Source: CAZAGA01 sp041912175 (lineage in GTDB: Bacteria; Chloroflexota; Anaerolineae; Anaerolineales; UBA4823). From it: a stretch of 21,296 nucleotides of DNA. Below, in pieces: positions 6,091-15,052 of the stretch (its first letter is position 1; each line of letters begins with the position of its first letter). The notes beneath the pieces are model-generated. The model was not told the DNA's origin and ran no database searches. It saw nothing but the letters and a program-made list of their open reading frames with translations. Location of the stretch: positions 1 to 21,296 of the forward strand of contig JAYRNN010000238.1 in the NCBI GenBank assembly GCA_041912175.1, written 5' to 3'. A program made the position numbers and the translations under genes.

Positions 6091-8561
6091 TGGATGACCT
6101 CGAAAGAACATTTTTGAAATGGTTTGGCGAAGTGATACGAATTGGATATTTCAGCTGATATCCGTTTGTCGGTGGAGATCTCGGCAAGCCGGCAGCCATG
6201 AATTTCCAGGATGATTTCTTGATAGGGAAATGGGAAAGAGCCTTGTGAACGCCAATTGAGCTCGATCCTGCTTCCGGTACGCCGGACATAGAATTGATCC
6301 AGCCGGCTGGCTGAGTCCTCGATTTCCCCATCCAATGGATTGCCATCGCCGGCGTCGCTATAAATTTGGCAGCACAGCGTGGGCGTCTCGGGTAAATCGG
6401 ATCCCGTTGTGTACAGGTGGAGAGTTAATCGACCATCTTGTTCGAGTGGTAAGATCTGGTGGTTGCGCACAAGGAGGGGGATATGTTCCAGGTCGACAGG
6501 ACTGTTATGAATTGTGGGGCCGGCTAGTATTTGATCGGTCCAAAAATCAAACCACTCGCCGCCTGGTAAGGTTACCTGACGAGCGCTGATTCCTGCGTCT
6601 AGAACTGGGGCGACGAGCAATGCGCTGCCAAGGATAAAGGCATCCTCGACTTCCCACAGAGCCTGGTTGGCGGGCTCTAGCCAAAACAACGGCCGCATCA
6701 CCGGCCAGCCCGTATGCACTGCCTCCCAGGCCAGGGTGTAAAGATAGGGTAATAATTGATAGCGCAGGCGGAGAAATTGCCTGATTATGCTTGTGGTCGA
6801 TTCCCCAAAAACCCAGGGTTCACGCGGCGCGGTTCCGGCGGCCGAATGTGTGCGCATAAACGATGTAAAACAGGCCAATTGAAACCAACGCAAATATAGC
6901 TCCGCGCCTGGATTACCAGTGAAACCGCCGATGTCCGAGCCGGAAAATGGGATGCCGCTGACGCCCATCCCGAGTAGCGTGGTCAGGGTTTGACGCAAGC
7001 CCTCCCACGAAGTTTCCACGTCTGCCGTCCAATTCCAGGCATATCGAGCCTGGCCCACCCATCCTGAACGCGAGACGATCCACGGGCGGCGACTTGGGCG
7101 TAATTTTTGAAGACCATCATAGCCAGCGCGATTCATCTGCATGCCATATACATTATGCGCTTGTAAATGATCGCCGCGTGTACCCTCGAGGAAATGTTGG
7201 CTTGCGAAGGGCAACGTGCCATCGCCGGAGGCCACAAAGGAGGCGGGTTCATTCATGTCATGCCAGATACCATCTACTCCAGCCTCAGTCAGGGCGGCGT
7301 ATTGTTCCCCCCACCATTGCCTGGTGTGCGGATGTGTAAAATCCGGAAAAGCCGCATCGCCCGGCCAAACGACTCCGAGCATTGGCTGGCCATCGCTCTG
7401 TAAGATGAAATGGTTTTGCTTCGATCCTTCCATGAATACTTTGTCCTGTGGATCCGTTTTAACCCCAGGATTGATGATGGTCACCAATTTGATCCCTTGG
7501 GCGTGTAACTCATCGACCAGCCCGGCTAAATCTGGAAAACGACGCCCATCAACACTGAAGACCCGGTAGCCGTTCATATAATCGATGTCGAGATGGATCG
7601 CGCTGATCGGTAGATTGTGCTGTCTAAAACCTGCGATCACCCTGCGGATATCGGCTTCGTTTTTATACCCCCAGCGGCACTGGTGATATCCAAAACTCCA
7701 ACGTGGCGGCATTGCCGGTCGGCCGGTGAGTTGGCTGAAGCGCTCGAGGAGTTGTTCTGGTTTTCCGATGATTAAATAATAGCGCAGTGCGCCTCCATCG
7801 AAATGAGCCGTTACGGGTTCGTCCGACAGAGTTGGTGGAAATTGGAAAGCGGAGCGGAAACTGTTTTCGAAGAAAATCAGGTGGCTGTAGGATTGTTTGA
7901 GAGTGATGTAGACAGGCAAAGGCATATACAGTGGATCGCTATTTGGGCCGTGGTTCCCGCCTGGGTCGCTATTCCAAACCAGGCGAGACTGGCCGCGCAG
8001 ATTGAAAGCGCCGTTATGTTCGCCTAATCCGGCCATGAATTCGCCGGCGTCAACAAGCGACCGGCTGGTCCAGGAAGTTCGATCTTGTGGGGAGGCGCTT
8101 CTTATTAAATTTCGAAAGCTTGGAGCAAGCTCCGATCGCACTAAGTCGCCATGTAGGTTATAAAACGCCAGTGAACCACCGGCTGCAATCTGGATTTCCA
8201 TTTCAGTTGAGCTGACTTTTAGGCCGGCCTGGGTTTGTTCGACCTTGATCTCTATAGGAGACCAATCATTATTTGCGACTGAGTAAGGGACAGGTAACGA
8301 TCCCGGCTGCCAGGTGATGCGCGCCAAATCTACTGATAAAAAAGAAATTTCTAATTCTGCATTCTCAAAATGAACCTGAAGTGTTTGCGTAATTTGCGTA
8401 TAGCCGATCAATGAACCTGGGGTTTGTTCAGATGAGATTTGCCAGTTGGCTTGATATGCGTTATCCAGGCGTTTTTTTAGACGGGTGTAGCGGAGGATGT
8501 TTAGCGCTTTTCCCGGCCCCATGGATCGGAAAAACAATAGTAGGGAATATAGAGAAGCCAT
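6087..8561 (-). CDS. Glycoside hydrolase family 31 (alpha-glucosidase-like)
   Basis: This 824-residue protein has the GH31 plan: an N-terminal beta-sandwich (about 40-280), a TIM barrel (about 295-640), and distal beta domains. The barrel opens with PPRWSFGYHQCRWGYK and carries HLDIDYMNGYRVF, which binds substrate. The nucleophile Asp435 lies in GIWHDMNEPASF, and the acid/base Asp514 in WTADVETSWEGL. GSDIGGFTG and FMRTHSA further line the active site. The family hydrolyses alpha-glucosidic or alpha-xylosidic bonds. The -1 site residues point to an alpha-glucosidase, but specificity is not provable here. No export signal is evident, so intracellular oligosaccharide breakdown is likely. Start choice is uncertain: the ATG at 8561 has only a weak ribosome site, and an ATG at 8522 is an alternative. 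It is 65 bases downstream of prs and overlaps the M14 gene by four bases. Confidence 0.93.
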   Translation of the reverse strand: MASLYSLLLFFRSMGPGKALNILRYTRLKKRLDNAYQANWQISSEQTPGSLIGYTQITQTLQVHFENAELEISFLSVDLARITWQPGSLPVPYSVANNDWSPIEIKVEQTQAGLKVSSTEMEIQIAAGGSLAFYNLHGDLVRSELAPSFRNLIRSASPQDRTSWTSRSLVDAGEFMAGLGEHNGAFNLRGQSRLVWNSDPGGNHGPNSDPLYMPLPVYITLKQSYSHLIFFENSFRSAFQFPPTLSDEPVTAHFDGGALRYYLIIGKPEQLLERFSQLTGRPAMPPRWSFGYHQCRWGYKNEADIRRVIAGFRQHNLPISAIHLDIDYMNGYRVFSVDGRRFPDLAGLVDELHAQGIKLVTIINPGVKTDPQDKVFMEGSKQNHFILQSDGQPMLGVVWPGDAAFPDFTHPHTRQWWGEQYAALTEAGVDGIWHDMNEPASFVASGDGTLPFASQHFLEGTRGDHLQAHNVYGMQMNRAGYDGLQKLRPSRRPWIVSRSGWVGQARYAWNWTADVETSWEGLRQTLTTLLGMGVSGIPFSGSDIGGFTGNPGAELYLRWFQLACFTSFMRTHSAAGTAPREPWVFGESTTSIIRQFLRLRYQLLPYLYTLAWEAVHTGWPVMRPLFWLEPANQALWEVEDAFILGSALLVAPVLDAGISARQVTLPGGEWFDFWTDQILAGPTIHNSPVDLEHIPLLVRNHQILPLEQDGRLTLHLYTTGSDLPETPTLCCQIYSDAGDGNPLDGEIEDSASRLDQFYVRRTGSRIELNWRSQGSFPFPYQEIILEIHGCRLAEISTDKRISAEISNSYHFAKPFQKCSFEVIQ

Positions 8562-8626
8562 TGAAATTCAAATCGGAAGACTGACAGGCTAGAATAATCG
8601 TCGTTTATCGGTTGGTGTAGGGTAGT

Positions 8627-9619
8627 TTAATCGGCTGGCATATCTTCGCTGAAGGAGAACAGGTTGCCGATGGATTGGCGTGCATAATTCCGTAAAATGG
8701 CTTCTCCGAAGATTGAAGCAACCGATAGGATTGTCAATCCTGGTGGGCGGTTTGTCTGGCAGATGGGCACTGTATTCGTGGTGATGATATGTTTAATTTG
8801 TGGCACCCTGGCGATGTTGGAGAGTGCATTCACTGAAAACACCCCGTGGGTGCAGATCAAGGAGATTTCCTGGATCCCCGCATCCACAAGAATTTGACTG
8901 AGCTCGAGCATCGATGAGCCGGTCGCAATTTCATCGTCATAGATCAGGGCGCGTCGATATCCTTCAACCTGGCGTACGATCGATGGGTTTATTCTTACAC
9001 GGATATCCGACATCCGCCGTTTTTCTGCGGCAGCGACCGGTAAAGAGAGCTGTGATGCAAAACGAGCTGCAGCGGTAGCGCGTCCCATATCCGGTGATAC
9101 CACCACAGTCTCTAATGGATTTAACGCCTGGTCAGATAAATAACGCACAAAAAGGGGCCGGGCGGTGAGCGGGTCAGTAGGAACGGAGAAAAACCCATGT
9201 ACCTGTGGCGAGTGGAGCGTCATTGTCATTACATGGGTGGCGCCAGAAGCCTGGAGTAAATCAGCAACCAGGCGGGCGGTAATTGAGATACGTGGTGCAT
9301 CTTTCTTGTCTGAACGGGCGTACGAATAATACGGGATAATGGCGTGAATCTCGCGGGCTCCCGCGCCACGGGCAATATCGAGCATCATAAACAGCTCGAT
9401 CAAATGGTCGCTGACGGGTTTCACCAATGACTGTAATATGTATACAACCCGTCCGCGCACGCTGGCCCCAAGTTGGATGTACATATTGTCGTTGCTAAAC
9501 CGCCTGAAGGTGGTCGACTCGAGTGGGATCGAGAGGTATTTGGCAATTTCGGCGGCCAATTCTGGGTGAGATTGCCCGCTGAAAAAGCGGACGTCGTCTG
9601 GATTAATTTGTAAATTCAT
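8627..9619 (-). CDS. prs: Ribose-phosphate pyrophosphokinase (PRPP synthetase)
   Basis: This 330-residue cytoplasmic enzyme makes PRPP from ribose 5-phosphate and ATP for nucleotide, His and Trp synthesis. Family marks are RFFSGQSHPELA at the N-terminus, FSNDNMYIQLGASVRGR, the PYYSYARSDKKD segment (usual PYxxYARQDRK), the catalytic flexible loop with EKRRM, and the PRPP-binding loop ALIYDDEIATGSSM (usual VDDxIDTGGT). Acidic residues are kept, but the loop differs from the typical D-T-G-G-T, placing it in a divergent branch. The ATG at 9617-9619 overlaps the RNase PH stop as ATGA, so translation is probably coupled. Being next to rph puts RNA turnover and nucleotide supply on one transcript. 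Confidence 0.93.
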   Translation of the reverse strand: MNLQINPDDVRFFSGQSHPELAAEIAKYLSIPLESTTFRRFSNDNMYIQLGASVRGRVVYILQSLVKPVSDHLIELFMMLDIARGAGAREIHAIIPYYSYARSDKKDAPRISITARLVADLLQASGATHVMTMTLHSPQVHGFFSVPTDPLTARPLFVRYLSDQALNPLETVVVSPDMGRATAAARFASQLSLPVAAAEKRRMSDIRVRINPSIVRQVEGYRRALIYDDEIATGSSMLELSQILVDAGIQEISLICTHGVFSVNALSNIARVPQIKHIITTNTVPICQTNRPPGLTILSVASIFGEAILRNYARQSIGNLFSFSEDMPAD

Positions 9620-10347
9620 ATGCTCCCCTCAATCTCGTTTAGAATCTTTTTTTGGATGGTCAATAATTCTCCGATGCCCTGGTATGCCAGTTCCAGAATC
9701 CGATCAAATTCCTGGGATGAAAATGTTTTTCGCTCCGCGGAACTTTGAATTTCAATAAAATACCCGTTGGCATCCATCACAATATTTGCGTCCACTTGAG
9801 CCTGCCGGTCTTCTGCATAACATAAATCCAATAAGGGGGCGCCATCGACGATGCCCACACTGATAGCGGCTATGGGTGCACGCAACGATGCAGCAGGAAT
9901 CCGTCCTGCATCGATCAGTTTTCGTAAACCGAACGCCAGCGCCAGGTAACCACCGGTAATTGCTGCAGTACGAGTTCCGCCATCCGCCTGGAGTACATCG
10001 CAATCCAGGATGCAGGTAAGCGGGCCCAATTTTTCAAGATCTACTGAAGCGCGCAAGCTTCGTCCAATCAGGCGGCGAATTTCTTGGGTCCTACCGCTTA
10101 AACCATTCGTCTCTCGAGGGGTGCGTTCCTGAGTAGATCGCGGCAGCATCGCATATTCAGCCGTAATCCAACCGCTTGAAACGGCGCCTGTTTGCATCCA
10201 CCGAGGCACGCCTTCTTGCACAGTCATATTACAGAGCACCTGTGTTTCCCCGATTGAGATGAAAATTGAGCCTTCTGCGAAAGCGGAATAGTTTGGAACA
10301 ATGTGAACAGGCCGGAGCTGATCAGCCTTACGACCATCGACGCGCAT
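9616..10347 (-). CDS. rph: Ribonuclease PH
   Basis: This 243-residue phosphorolytic 3'-5' exoribonuclease trims tRNA 3' ends using inorganic phosphate and forms a ring-shaped hexamer. The sequence is classical: MRVDGRKADQLRPV at the start, EGSIFISIGETQVLCN, the phosphate-binding region GLSGRTQEIRRLIGRSLRA, and DCDVLQADGGTRTAAITGGY. The start at 10347 (codon 8 of the longest frame) is chosen because AGGAG lies eight bases upstream and the family begins MRxDGR; the upstream ATG at 10368 has no such site. It heads the rph-prs-GH31-M14 run and is divergent from the DUF309 gene with 109 bases between start codons. Confidence 0.96.
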   Translation of the reverse strand: MRVDGRKADQLRPVHIVPNYSAFAEGSIFISIGETQVLCNMTVQEGVPRWMQTGAVSSGWITAEYAMLPRSTQERTPRETNGLSGRTQEIRRLIGRSLRASVDLEKLGPLTCILDCDVLQADGGTRTAAITGGYLALAFGLRKLIDAGRIPAASLRAPIAAISVGIVDGAPLLDLCYAEDRQAQVDANIVMDANGYFIEIQSSAERKTFSSQEFDRILELAYQGIGELLTIQKKILNEIEGSI

Positions 10348-10444
10348 GGGAAAATCTCCTGGGTTCATTGGCGAGATGGGGATGGCATAATTGGCTTTCT
10401 GATGAGGCGCCTGGTTAATTTTACCTCGAGTTTACGCTTACTGC
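10348..10444. promoter_or_regulatory. Divergent control region between rph and the DUF309 gene
   Basis: About 100 bases separate the two start codons. The plus-strand promoter is clear (separate entry). For the minus strand I see a TAAAAT-like -10 around 10418-10423 but no convincing -35, so the rph promoter is only tentatively placed here. Confidence 0.3.
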
Positions 10445-10450
10445 TATAAT
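10442..10450 (+). promoter_or_regulatory. Extended -10 promoter of the DUF309 gene
   Basis: TGC-TATAAT is a perfect extended -10 box. A weak TTTACC (10420-10425) sits 19 bases upstream as a possible -35. The hexamer ends six bases before the ATG at 10457, and no Shine-Dalgarno site lies between, so the mRNA is probably leaderless. Confidence 0.6.
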
Positions 10451-10456
10451 CAGGTC

Positions 10457-11320
10457 ATGTTAAGAAGTCAATTTCCTCCGCTGATCATTGGTTTTGTCTC
10501 GGATTTAATTTTTCAAGTAAAAATTGAACAGGCAGCCGACCGGCTGGGTTATCAAGTTGAATGGGTCGAAACCGCTCAGCAATTCACTCCCGATGCAGTT
10601 TCTACCGCGTGGGCCCCATCGCCAAGGCTAATTGGTGAGCATGTAGAAGGCATAGATGGAGCGCTGATCGAGAAGCTCACCGAATGGCAACCGGCGCTGC
10701 TTATTTTTGATCTTGGCAACTCGAATGTCCCCTGGCGTGAATGGGTGGCGTTGCTAAAATCAATCTCGGCCACTCGCCGGATACCCTTGATTTGTTATGG
10801 CGCCCATGTGGATGCTGTCACCCTCAAAGCTGCAAAATCAGCCGGGGCAGACTTGGTCGTGGCTCGGTCACACTTTGCGACGAATATAAGTGGCCTGATC
10901 CAAAAATACGCCCGAACACCTGATTATGCTGCTTTCCAAAACGCATGCGAGGAACCGCTTTCCACTCTGGCGATAAAAGGTCTTGAGCTCTTCAATAAAC
11001 GAGAGTACTTTGAGTCGCATGAACTCCTGGAAGCCGCCTGGAAAGAAGACCACACACCAGGCAGGGAATTATATCGTGCGGTTTTGCAAGTAGCTGTGGC
11101 CTTTCTACAGATTGAGCGCGCAAATTATAATGGCGCAATCAAAATGTTTTGGCGGGTGCGCCAGTGGATCGCTCCACTCCCGGACGAATGTCGCGGAGTG
11201 GATCTTGGACAACTGCGCGTTGATGTTGAACAGGCATATCGGTCAGTACTGGATTTAGGACGTGAGCATATCGGTCAATTTGATCGAAGCTTATTCCGAC
11301 CAGTACGCTACAAATCCTGA
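10457..11320 (+). CDS. Receiver-like domain fused to a DUF309 domain
   Basis: This 287-residue protein has two parts. Residues about 8-150 fold like a response-regulator receiver: an early acid Asp16, Asp85 in LLIFDLGN at the phospho-acceptor place, then RRIPLICYGAHVD and AAKSAGADLVVARSHF. The switch Thr/Ser and invariant Lys are replaced (Gly/Arg), so phosphotransfer is doubtful. Residues about 165-240 match the DUF309 family: GLELFNKREYFESHELLEAAW, then RELYRAVLQVAVAFLQIERANYNGA. This is a small all-helical domain of unknown function with conserved His-Glu and Arg residues. There is no DNA-binding domain and no membrane segment. It is transcribed from its own promoter, 56 bases ahead of tex. 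The function is unknown; an adaptor or sensor role is only a guess from the architecture. Confidence 0.85.
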   Translation: MLRSQFPPLIIGFVSDLIFQVKIEQAADRLGYQVEWVETAQQFTPDAVSTAWAPSPRLIGEHVEGIDGALIEKLTEWQPALLIFDLGNSNVPWREWVALLKSISATRRIPLICYGAHVDAVTLKAAKSAGADLVVARSHFATNISGLIQKYARTPDYAAFQNACEEPLSTLAIKGLELFNKREYFESHELLEAAWKEDHTPGRELYRAVLQVAVAFLQIERANYNGAIKMFWRVRQWIAPLPDECRGVDLGQLRVDVEQAYRSVLDLGREHIGQFDRSLFRPVRYKS

Positions 11321-11362
11321 TCACTTAAAATCGTTTATCTGCGATAAGAAGATCACAAAATC

Positions 11363-11371
11363 TGGTTAATC
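11363..11371 (+). promoter_or_regulatory. Candidate -10 element ahead of tex
   Basis: TGGTTAATC holds a TGn plus a partial -10 (TTAATC or GTTAAT). Depending on the register it ends five or six bases before the tex ATG at 11377, resembling the LuxR-type and DUF309 promoters. No Shine-Dalgarno site precedes this ATG. Confidence 0.3.
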
Positions 11372-11376
11372 ATCAC

Positions 11377-13530
11377 ATGAACCATATTCTCAATATCTCT
11401 TCGCAATTAGGAATTCCAACCAGCAAAGTCTCTGCTGCAATCGAACTATTCGATGCCGAAAACACAATCCCATTCATCGCCCGGTACCGGAAAGAGGCAA
11501 CCGGAAGCCTGGATGAAGAGCAATTACGTGATATTCAAAACTTGCATGTCAAACTGCGGTCATTGGACGAACGGCGCCAAACCGTGCTTAAGTCTATTGA
11601 TGAGCAGGGGAAGTTGACGGCGGAACTTCAAGAGCAGATCATGCAAGCCGCCACCATGACAGCGCTCGAAGATCTTTACCAACCGTATAAGCCAAAGCGA
11701 CGCACCCGGGCTATGATCGCTCGCGAGCGAGGTCTACAGCCGCTCGCAGAATTAATATTAAGTCAAGCGCAGTTATCCCAGGGCCTGGACCAGATCGCGG
11801 CGCCATTTCTAAGTGAGGCAATCACAAACCTTGATGAAGCCTGGGCCGGGGCGTGCGATATCGTAGCAGAAACCATCAGCGATCATCCGGACGTACGAAG
11901 AATAACGCGCGAGAAAGCCTTTACCTGGGGTTCATTGCGTTGTGAGAAGATCGAAGATGCCCAAGATGCGTCCAAAGTCTATGAACTATATTATGATTTC
12001 GAAGGCCGAATCGACCGCATCAAACCCTACCAGGTCCTGGCCATCAATCGCGGCGAAGCGGAAAAGGTGTTGCATGTCAAGGTGGTCGTTTCAGAGCGGG
12101 ATTGGCGCGGGGCAATGCAGGCTGTCTTTCGAGAGCATCCGCGCTCCCCATTGGCTGGGAAGCTGCGTGAAGCGATGGATGACGCGGCCGATCGATTATT
12201 ACTTCCTGCCATCGATCGTGATGTACGCCGCACGCTGGGTGAAACGGCGGAGACACATGCCATTAATGTCTTTGCCGTCAATTTGCGGGCTTTACTCAAC
12301 CAACCGCCCTTAGTTGGGCATACCGTCCTGGGGATTGATCCGGGCTTTCGCACCGGGAGCAAGGTTGCGGTGATCGATCAAACCGGGAAACTCCTGGAAA
12401 CGAAAACGATCTATCCGCATGAACCTCAAAAGCGCTGGGAAGAATCCTTAACGATCCTGCAGGAATTCGTCGAACGTTACCATGTTACGTTGATTACCAT
12501 TGGTAATGGTACTGCTTCGCGAGAGACTGAGAAATTGGCGGCGGCATTAATCCAACGCATGGCTAAATCGGATGACGAGCTGCACAGCATGGGATTGCAC
12601 TACTTAATTGTCAATGAAGCAGGCGCGAGTGTTTATAGCGCCAGCCCACTGGCGCGAGCCGAATTCCCAGATCTGGATGTCAGCCTGCGTGGGGCAGTCT
12701 CGATCGCCCGGCGCGCGCAAGATCCGTTGGCCGAGCTGGTCAAAATTGATCCGCGGTCGATTGGCGTCGGCTTATACCAACATGATGTCGAACAGAAAAA
12801 CTTGAGTGAATCCTTGACCGGCGTCGTTGAAAGCGTGGTCAATCAGGTGGGCGTTGATGTCAATACGGCCTCGCCCGCGTTGTTGACCTATGTCTCAGGG
12901 ATCGGACCAAAGCTAGCAGAGCAGATCGTTGCATACCGGGAAAATTTGGGAGAGTTTAGTGATCGGAAGCAGTTACTGAAGGTTCCAAAGTTGGGTCCGA
13001 AAGCGTTTGAGCAAGCGGCGGGTTTTTTACGAATTCGAGATGGCAATAATCCGTTGGATGCCAGCGCCATCCACCCTGAAAGCTATTCGGTGGCGATCGC
13101 TGTACTCAAAAAAGTTGGGCTAACCGCTTCTGAGCCTGTCGATGTGCGAAAATCGGCAATCGATTCGTTCCGAGAAAAACAAGATCTGAAAGTAATCTCA
13201 GAAGAACTGGGCGCCGGTTTACCGACCCTGGTGGATATCCTTGAACAACTCGTTCGCCCAGGCCGAGACCCACGTCAGGATCTGCCTGCTCCGATCCTGC
13301 GCTCGGATATTCTTTCCATGGAGGATTTAGCGGTTGGAATGCGCATGAAGGGTACCGTGCGAAATGTAGTCGATTTTGGCGCATTCGTGGATATTGGTGT
13401 CAAACAAGATGGACTTTTACATCGCAGCCAGGCGCCCAAGGATCAATCACTGAAAGTAGGCGATATAATTGATGTTGAAATTCAAAAACTGGAAATCGAA
13501 CGCGGCCGGATTGGCCTAAAATGGGTTTAA
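11377..13530 (+). CDS. tex: Tex-family S1 RNA-binding transcription accessory protein
   Basis: This 717-residue protein matches the bacterial Tex/Spt6-core layout and length. It has an N-terminal helical region with FIARYRKEATGSLDEEQLRDI and LYQPYKPKRRTRAMIARERGL. The YqgF-like RNase H fold starts near residue 314 (VLGIDPGFRTGSK). A helix-hairpin-helix pair follows (about 495-560, YVSGIGPKLAEQIVAYREN and LLKVPKLGPKAFEQAAGFLRI). The C-terminal S1 domain (about 647-716) has MKGTVRNVVDFGAFVDIGV. Tex binds nucleic acid and is linked to transcription and to stress or toxin expression; no catalytic activity is established. It lies 56 bases after the DUF309 gene and 21 bases before pepA, so tex and pepA likely share a transcript. 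No ribosome-binding site is visible at the ATG. Confidence 0.96.
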   Translation: MNHILNISSQLGIPTSKVSAAIELFDAENTIPFIARYRKEATGSLDEEQLRDIQNLHVKLRSLDERRQTVLKSIDEQGKLTAELQEQIMQAATMTALEDLYQPYKPKRRTRAMIARERGLQPLAELILSQAQLSQGLDQIAAPFLSEAITNLDEAWAGACDIVAETISDHPDVRRITREKAFTWGSLRCEKIEDAQDASKVYELYYDFEGRIDRIKPYQVLAINRGEAEKVLHVKVVVSERDWRGAMQAVFREHPRSPLAGKLREAMDDAADRLLLPAIDRDVRRTLGETAETHAINVFAVNLRALLNQPPLVGHTVLGIDPGFRTGSKVAVIDQTGKLLETKTIYPHEPQKRWEESLTILQEFVERYHVTLITIGNGTASRETEKLAAALIQRMAKSDDELHSMGLHYLIVNEAGASVYSASPLARAEFPDLDVSLRGAVSIARRAQDPLAELVKIDPRSIGVGLYQHDVEQKNLSESLTGVVESVVNQVGVDVNTASPALLTYVSGIGPKLAEQIVAYRENLGEFSDRKQLLKVPKLGPKAFEQAAGFLRIRDGNNPLDASAIHPESYSVAIAVLKKVGLTASEPVDVRKSAIDSFREKQDLKVISEELGAGLPTLVDILEQLVRPGRDPRQDLPAPILRSDILSMEDLAVGMRMKGTVRNVVDFGAFVDIGVKQDGLLHRSQAPKDQSLKVGDIIDVEIQKLEIERGRIGLKWV

Positions 13531-13551
13531 ATCTTCTTAAAGGAGCAGAGT

Positions 13552-15045
13552 ATGCAAGTTCTTGTTGAGTCAGGAAGTATCCAGCACGCACAGGTTGATA
13601 CGATCATTGTAAATTTGTTTGAAGGCGTCAGCGTTCCGGGCGGAGCGACAGGAGCCGTCGACCAGGCGCTGGGTGGGGCCATTAGCGAGTTGATTGCCGG
13701 GGGCGACTTCAAAGGTAAGGCCGAAGATGTGGCTGTGATCTACCCGCGCGGCGCGATTTCCGCCCGCCGAGTTTTGGTTGTGGGTCTTGGTAAAGCGGAG
13801 AAATTCGATATCCAGGGCGTACGTAATGCGGCCGCGGCCGCGATCAAACGTGCGCGATCATTACACGCAGAAAATGTAGCCACGATTGTCCATGGCAGCG
13901 GGATTGGTGGATTGCCGGTTGAGGCTGCTGCCCAGGCAACGGTCGAGGGGTCGCTATTGGCGTTATACCGATACAATGCTCCGAAGCGAAATGAGGAGCC
14001 GCTCAACGAGCTAAACTCTTTAACCATTGTTGAATTCGATCAGGCCAAATTACCTGCGATTCAAACTGGCATCCGCATTGCAGAGGCGATTGCACAAGGC
14101 GTTTTCTTAACGCGGGAATTGGTGAATCTGCCGCCGAACGTCGCCACGCCCACCCGATTGGCGCAAGCAGCTCAAGACCTTGCCGATCAATTCAATTTTG
14201 GGTTGACCATTGGCGACCGAGAATGGGCTGCTCAGAAAAATATGGGCGCATTCCTGGCTGTCGCTCAAGGCGCGGGTGAACCGCCAAAGTTCATTGTCTT
14301 AGAGCACAATATTACACGCGAGGATGTGGACACAATTGTCTTGGTGGGCAAGGGAATTACTTTCGATACTGGGGGCATCTCGATTAAGCCTTCGGATCAT
14401 ATGGGCGATATGAAATCGGATATGGGCGGCGCAGGCGCTGTCCTGGGGGCGATGAAGGTAGTCGGCTTGCTCAACTTACCCCTGCGCGTGATCGGAATCA
14501 CGCCGGCTACCGAAAATATGCCCGATGCGAACGCTTACCGGCCGGCGGATGTGATCACGGCCAGCAATGGAAAAACGATCGAGATCATCAGTACGGATGC
14601 CGAAGGCCGGATGATCTTGGCGGACGCCTTAGTCTATGCCAGCCAGTATCATCCAAAGGCGGTTATTGACCTGGCGACGCTTACGGGTGCGTGCGTGATT
14701 GCGCTCGGTGAAGATATCGCGGCAGGTTTATTCACCAACGACGATGAACTTCGTGAGCGCCTGGTCGCCAGCGGGTCGAACACCCACGAACGTGTTTGGC
14801 CGCTGCCTCTTTGGGACGATTACAAGAAGGCGATAAAAACCGACGTAGCCGATATGAAAAATACCGGTGGACGCTCGGGCGGCGTCGGAACCTCAGCGAT
14901 TTTCCTGAAGGAATTTACGGATTACCCTTGGGCGCACCTCGATATCGCTCCGATGGCCTTGTCGACGAAAGAAACCGCCTATATCCCCGCGGGTGGCACC
15001 GGTTTTGGGGTCCGGTTATTGGTAGACCTGCTGCGTAACTGGTAA
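13552..15045 (+). CDS. pepA: Leucyl (cytosol) aminopeptidase, family M17
   Basis: This 497-residue hexameric aminopeptidase uses two metal ions to remove N-terminal residues from peptides in the cytoplasm. The C-terminal catalytic half contains the family motifs: VGKGITFDTGGISIKP (Lys and Asp ligands), MKSDMGGAGAV, and the signature STDAEGRMILADAL (Asp and Glu ligands plus the bicarbonate-binding Arg), followed by DLATLTGACVIALG. The N-terminal macro-like domain (about 1-160) is complete. AAGGAG lies six bases before the ATG. It follows tex by 21 bases and precedes the acyltransferase gene by 7, so it sits mid-operon. Confidence 0.97.
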   Translation: MQVLVESGSIQHAQVDTIIVNLFEGVSVPGGATGAVDQALGGAISELIAGGDFKGKAEDVAVIYPRGAISARRVLVVGLGKAEKFDIQGVRNAAAAAIKRARSLHAENVATIVHGSGIGGLPVEAAAQATVEGSLLALYRYNAPKRNEEPLNELNSLTIVEFDQAKLPAIQTGIRIAEAIAQGVFLTRELVNLPPNVATPTRLAQAAQDLADQFNFGLTIGDREWAAQKNMGAFLAVAQGAGEPPKFIVLEHNITREDVDTIVLVGKGITFDTGGISIKPSDHMGDMKSDMGGAGAVLGAMKVVGLLNLPLRVIGITPATENMPDANAYRPADVITASNGKTIEIISTDAEGRMILADALVYASQYHPKAVIDLATLTGACVIALGEDIAAGLFTNDDELRERLVASGSNTHERVWPLPLWDDYKKAIKTDVADMKNTGGRSGGVGTSAIFLKEFTDYPWAHLDIAPMALSTKETAYIPAGGTGFGVRLLVDLLRNW

Positions 15046-15052
15046 ACTGAAT

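Noticed and set aside
11335..11347. Small hairpin TTATC-TGC-GATAA between the DUF309 gene and tex
   Set aside because: It has only five A/T-rich pairs and no following T-run, so it is too weak to call a terminator.
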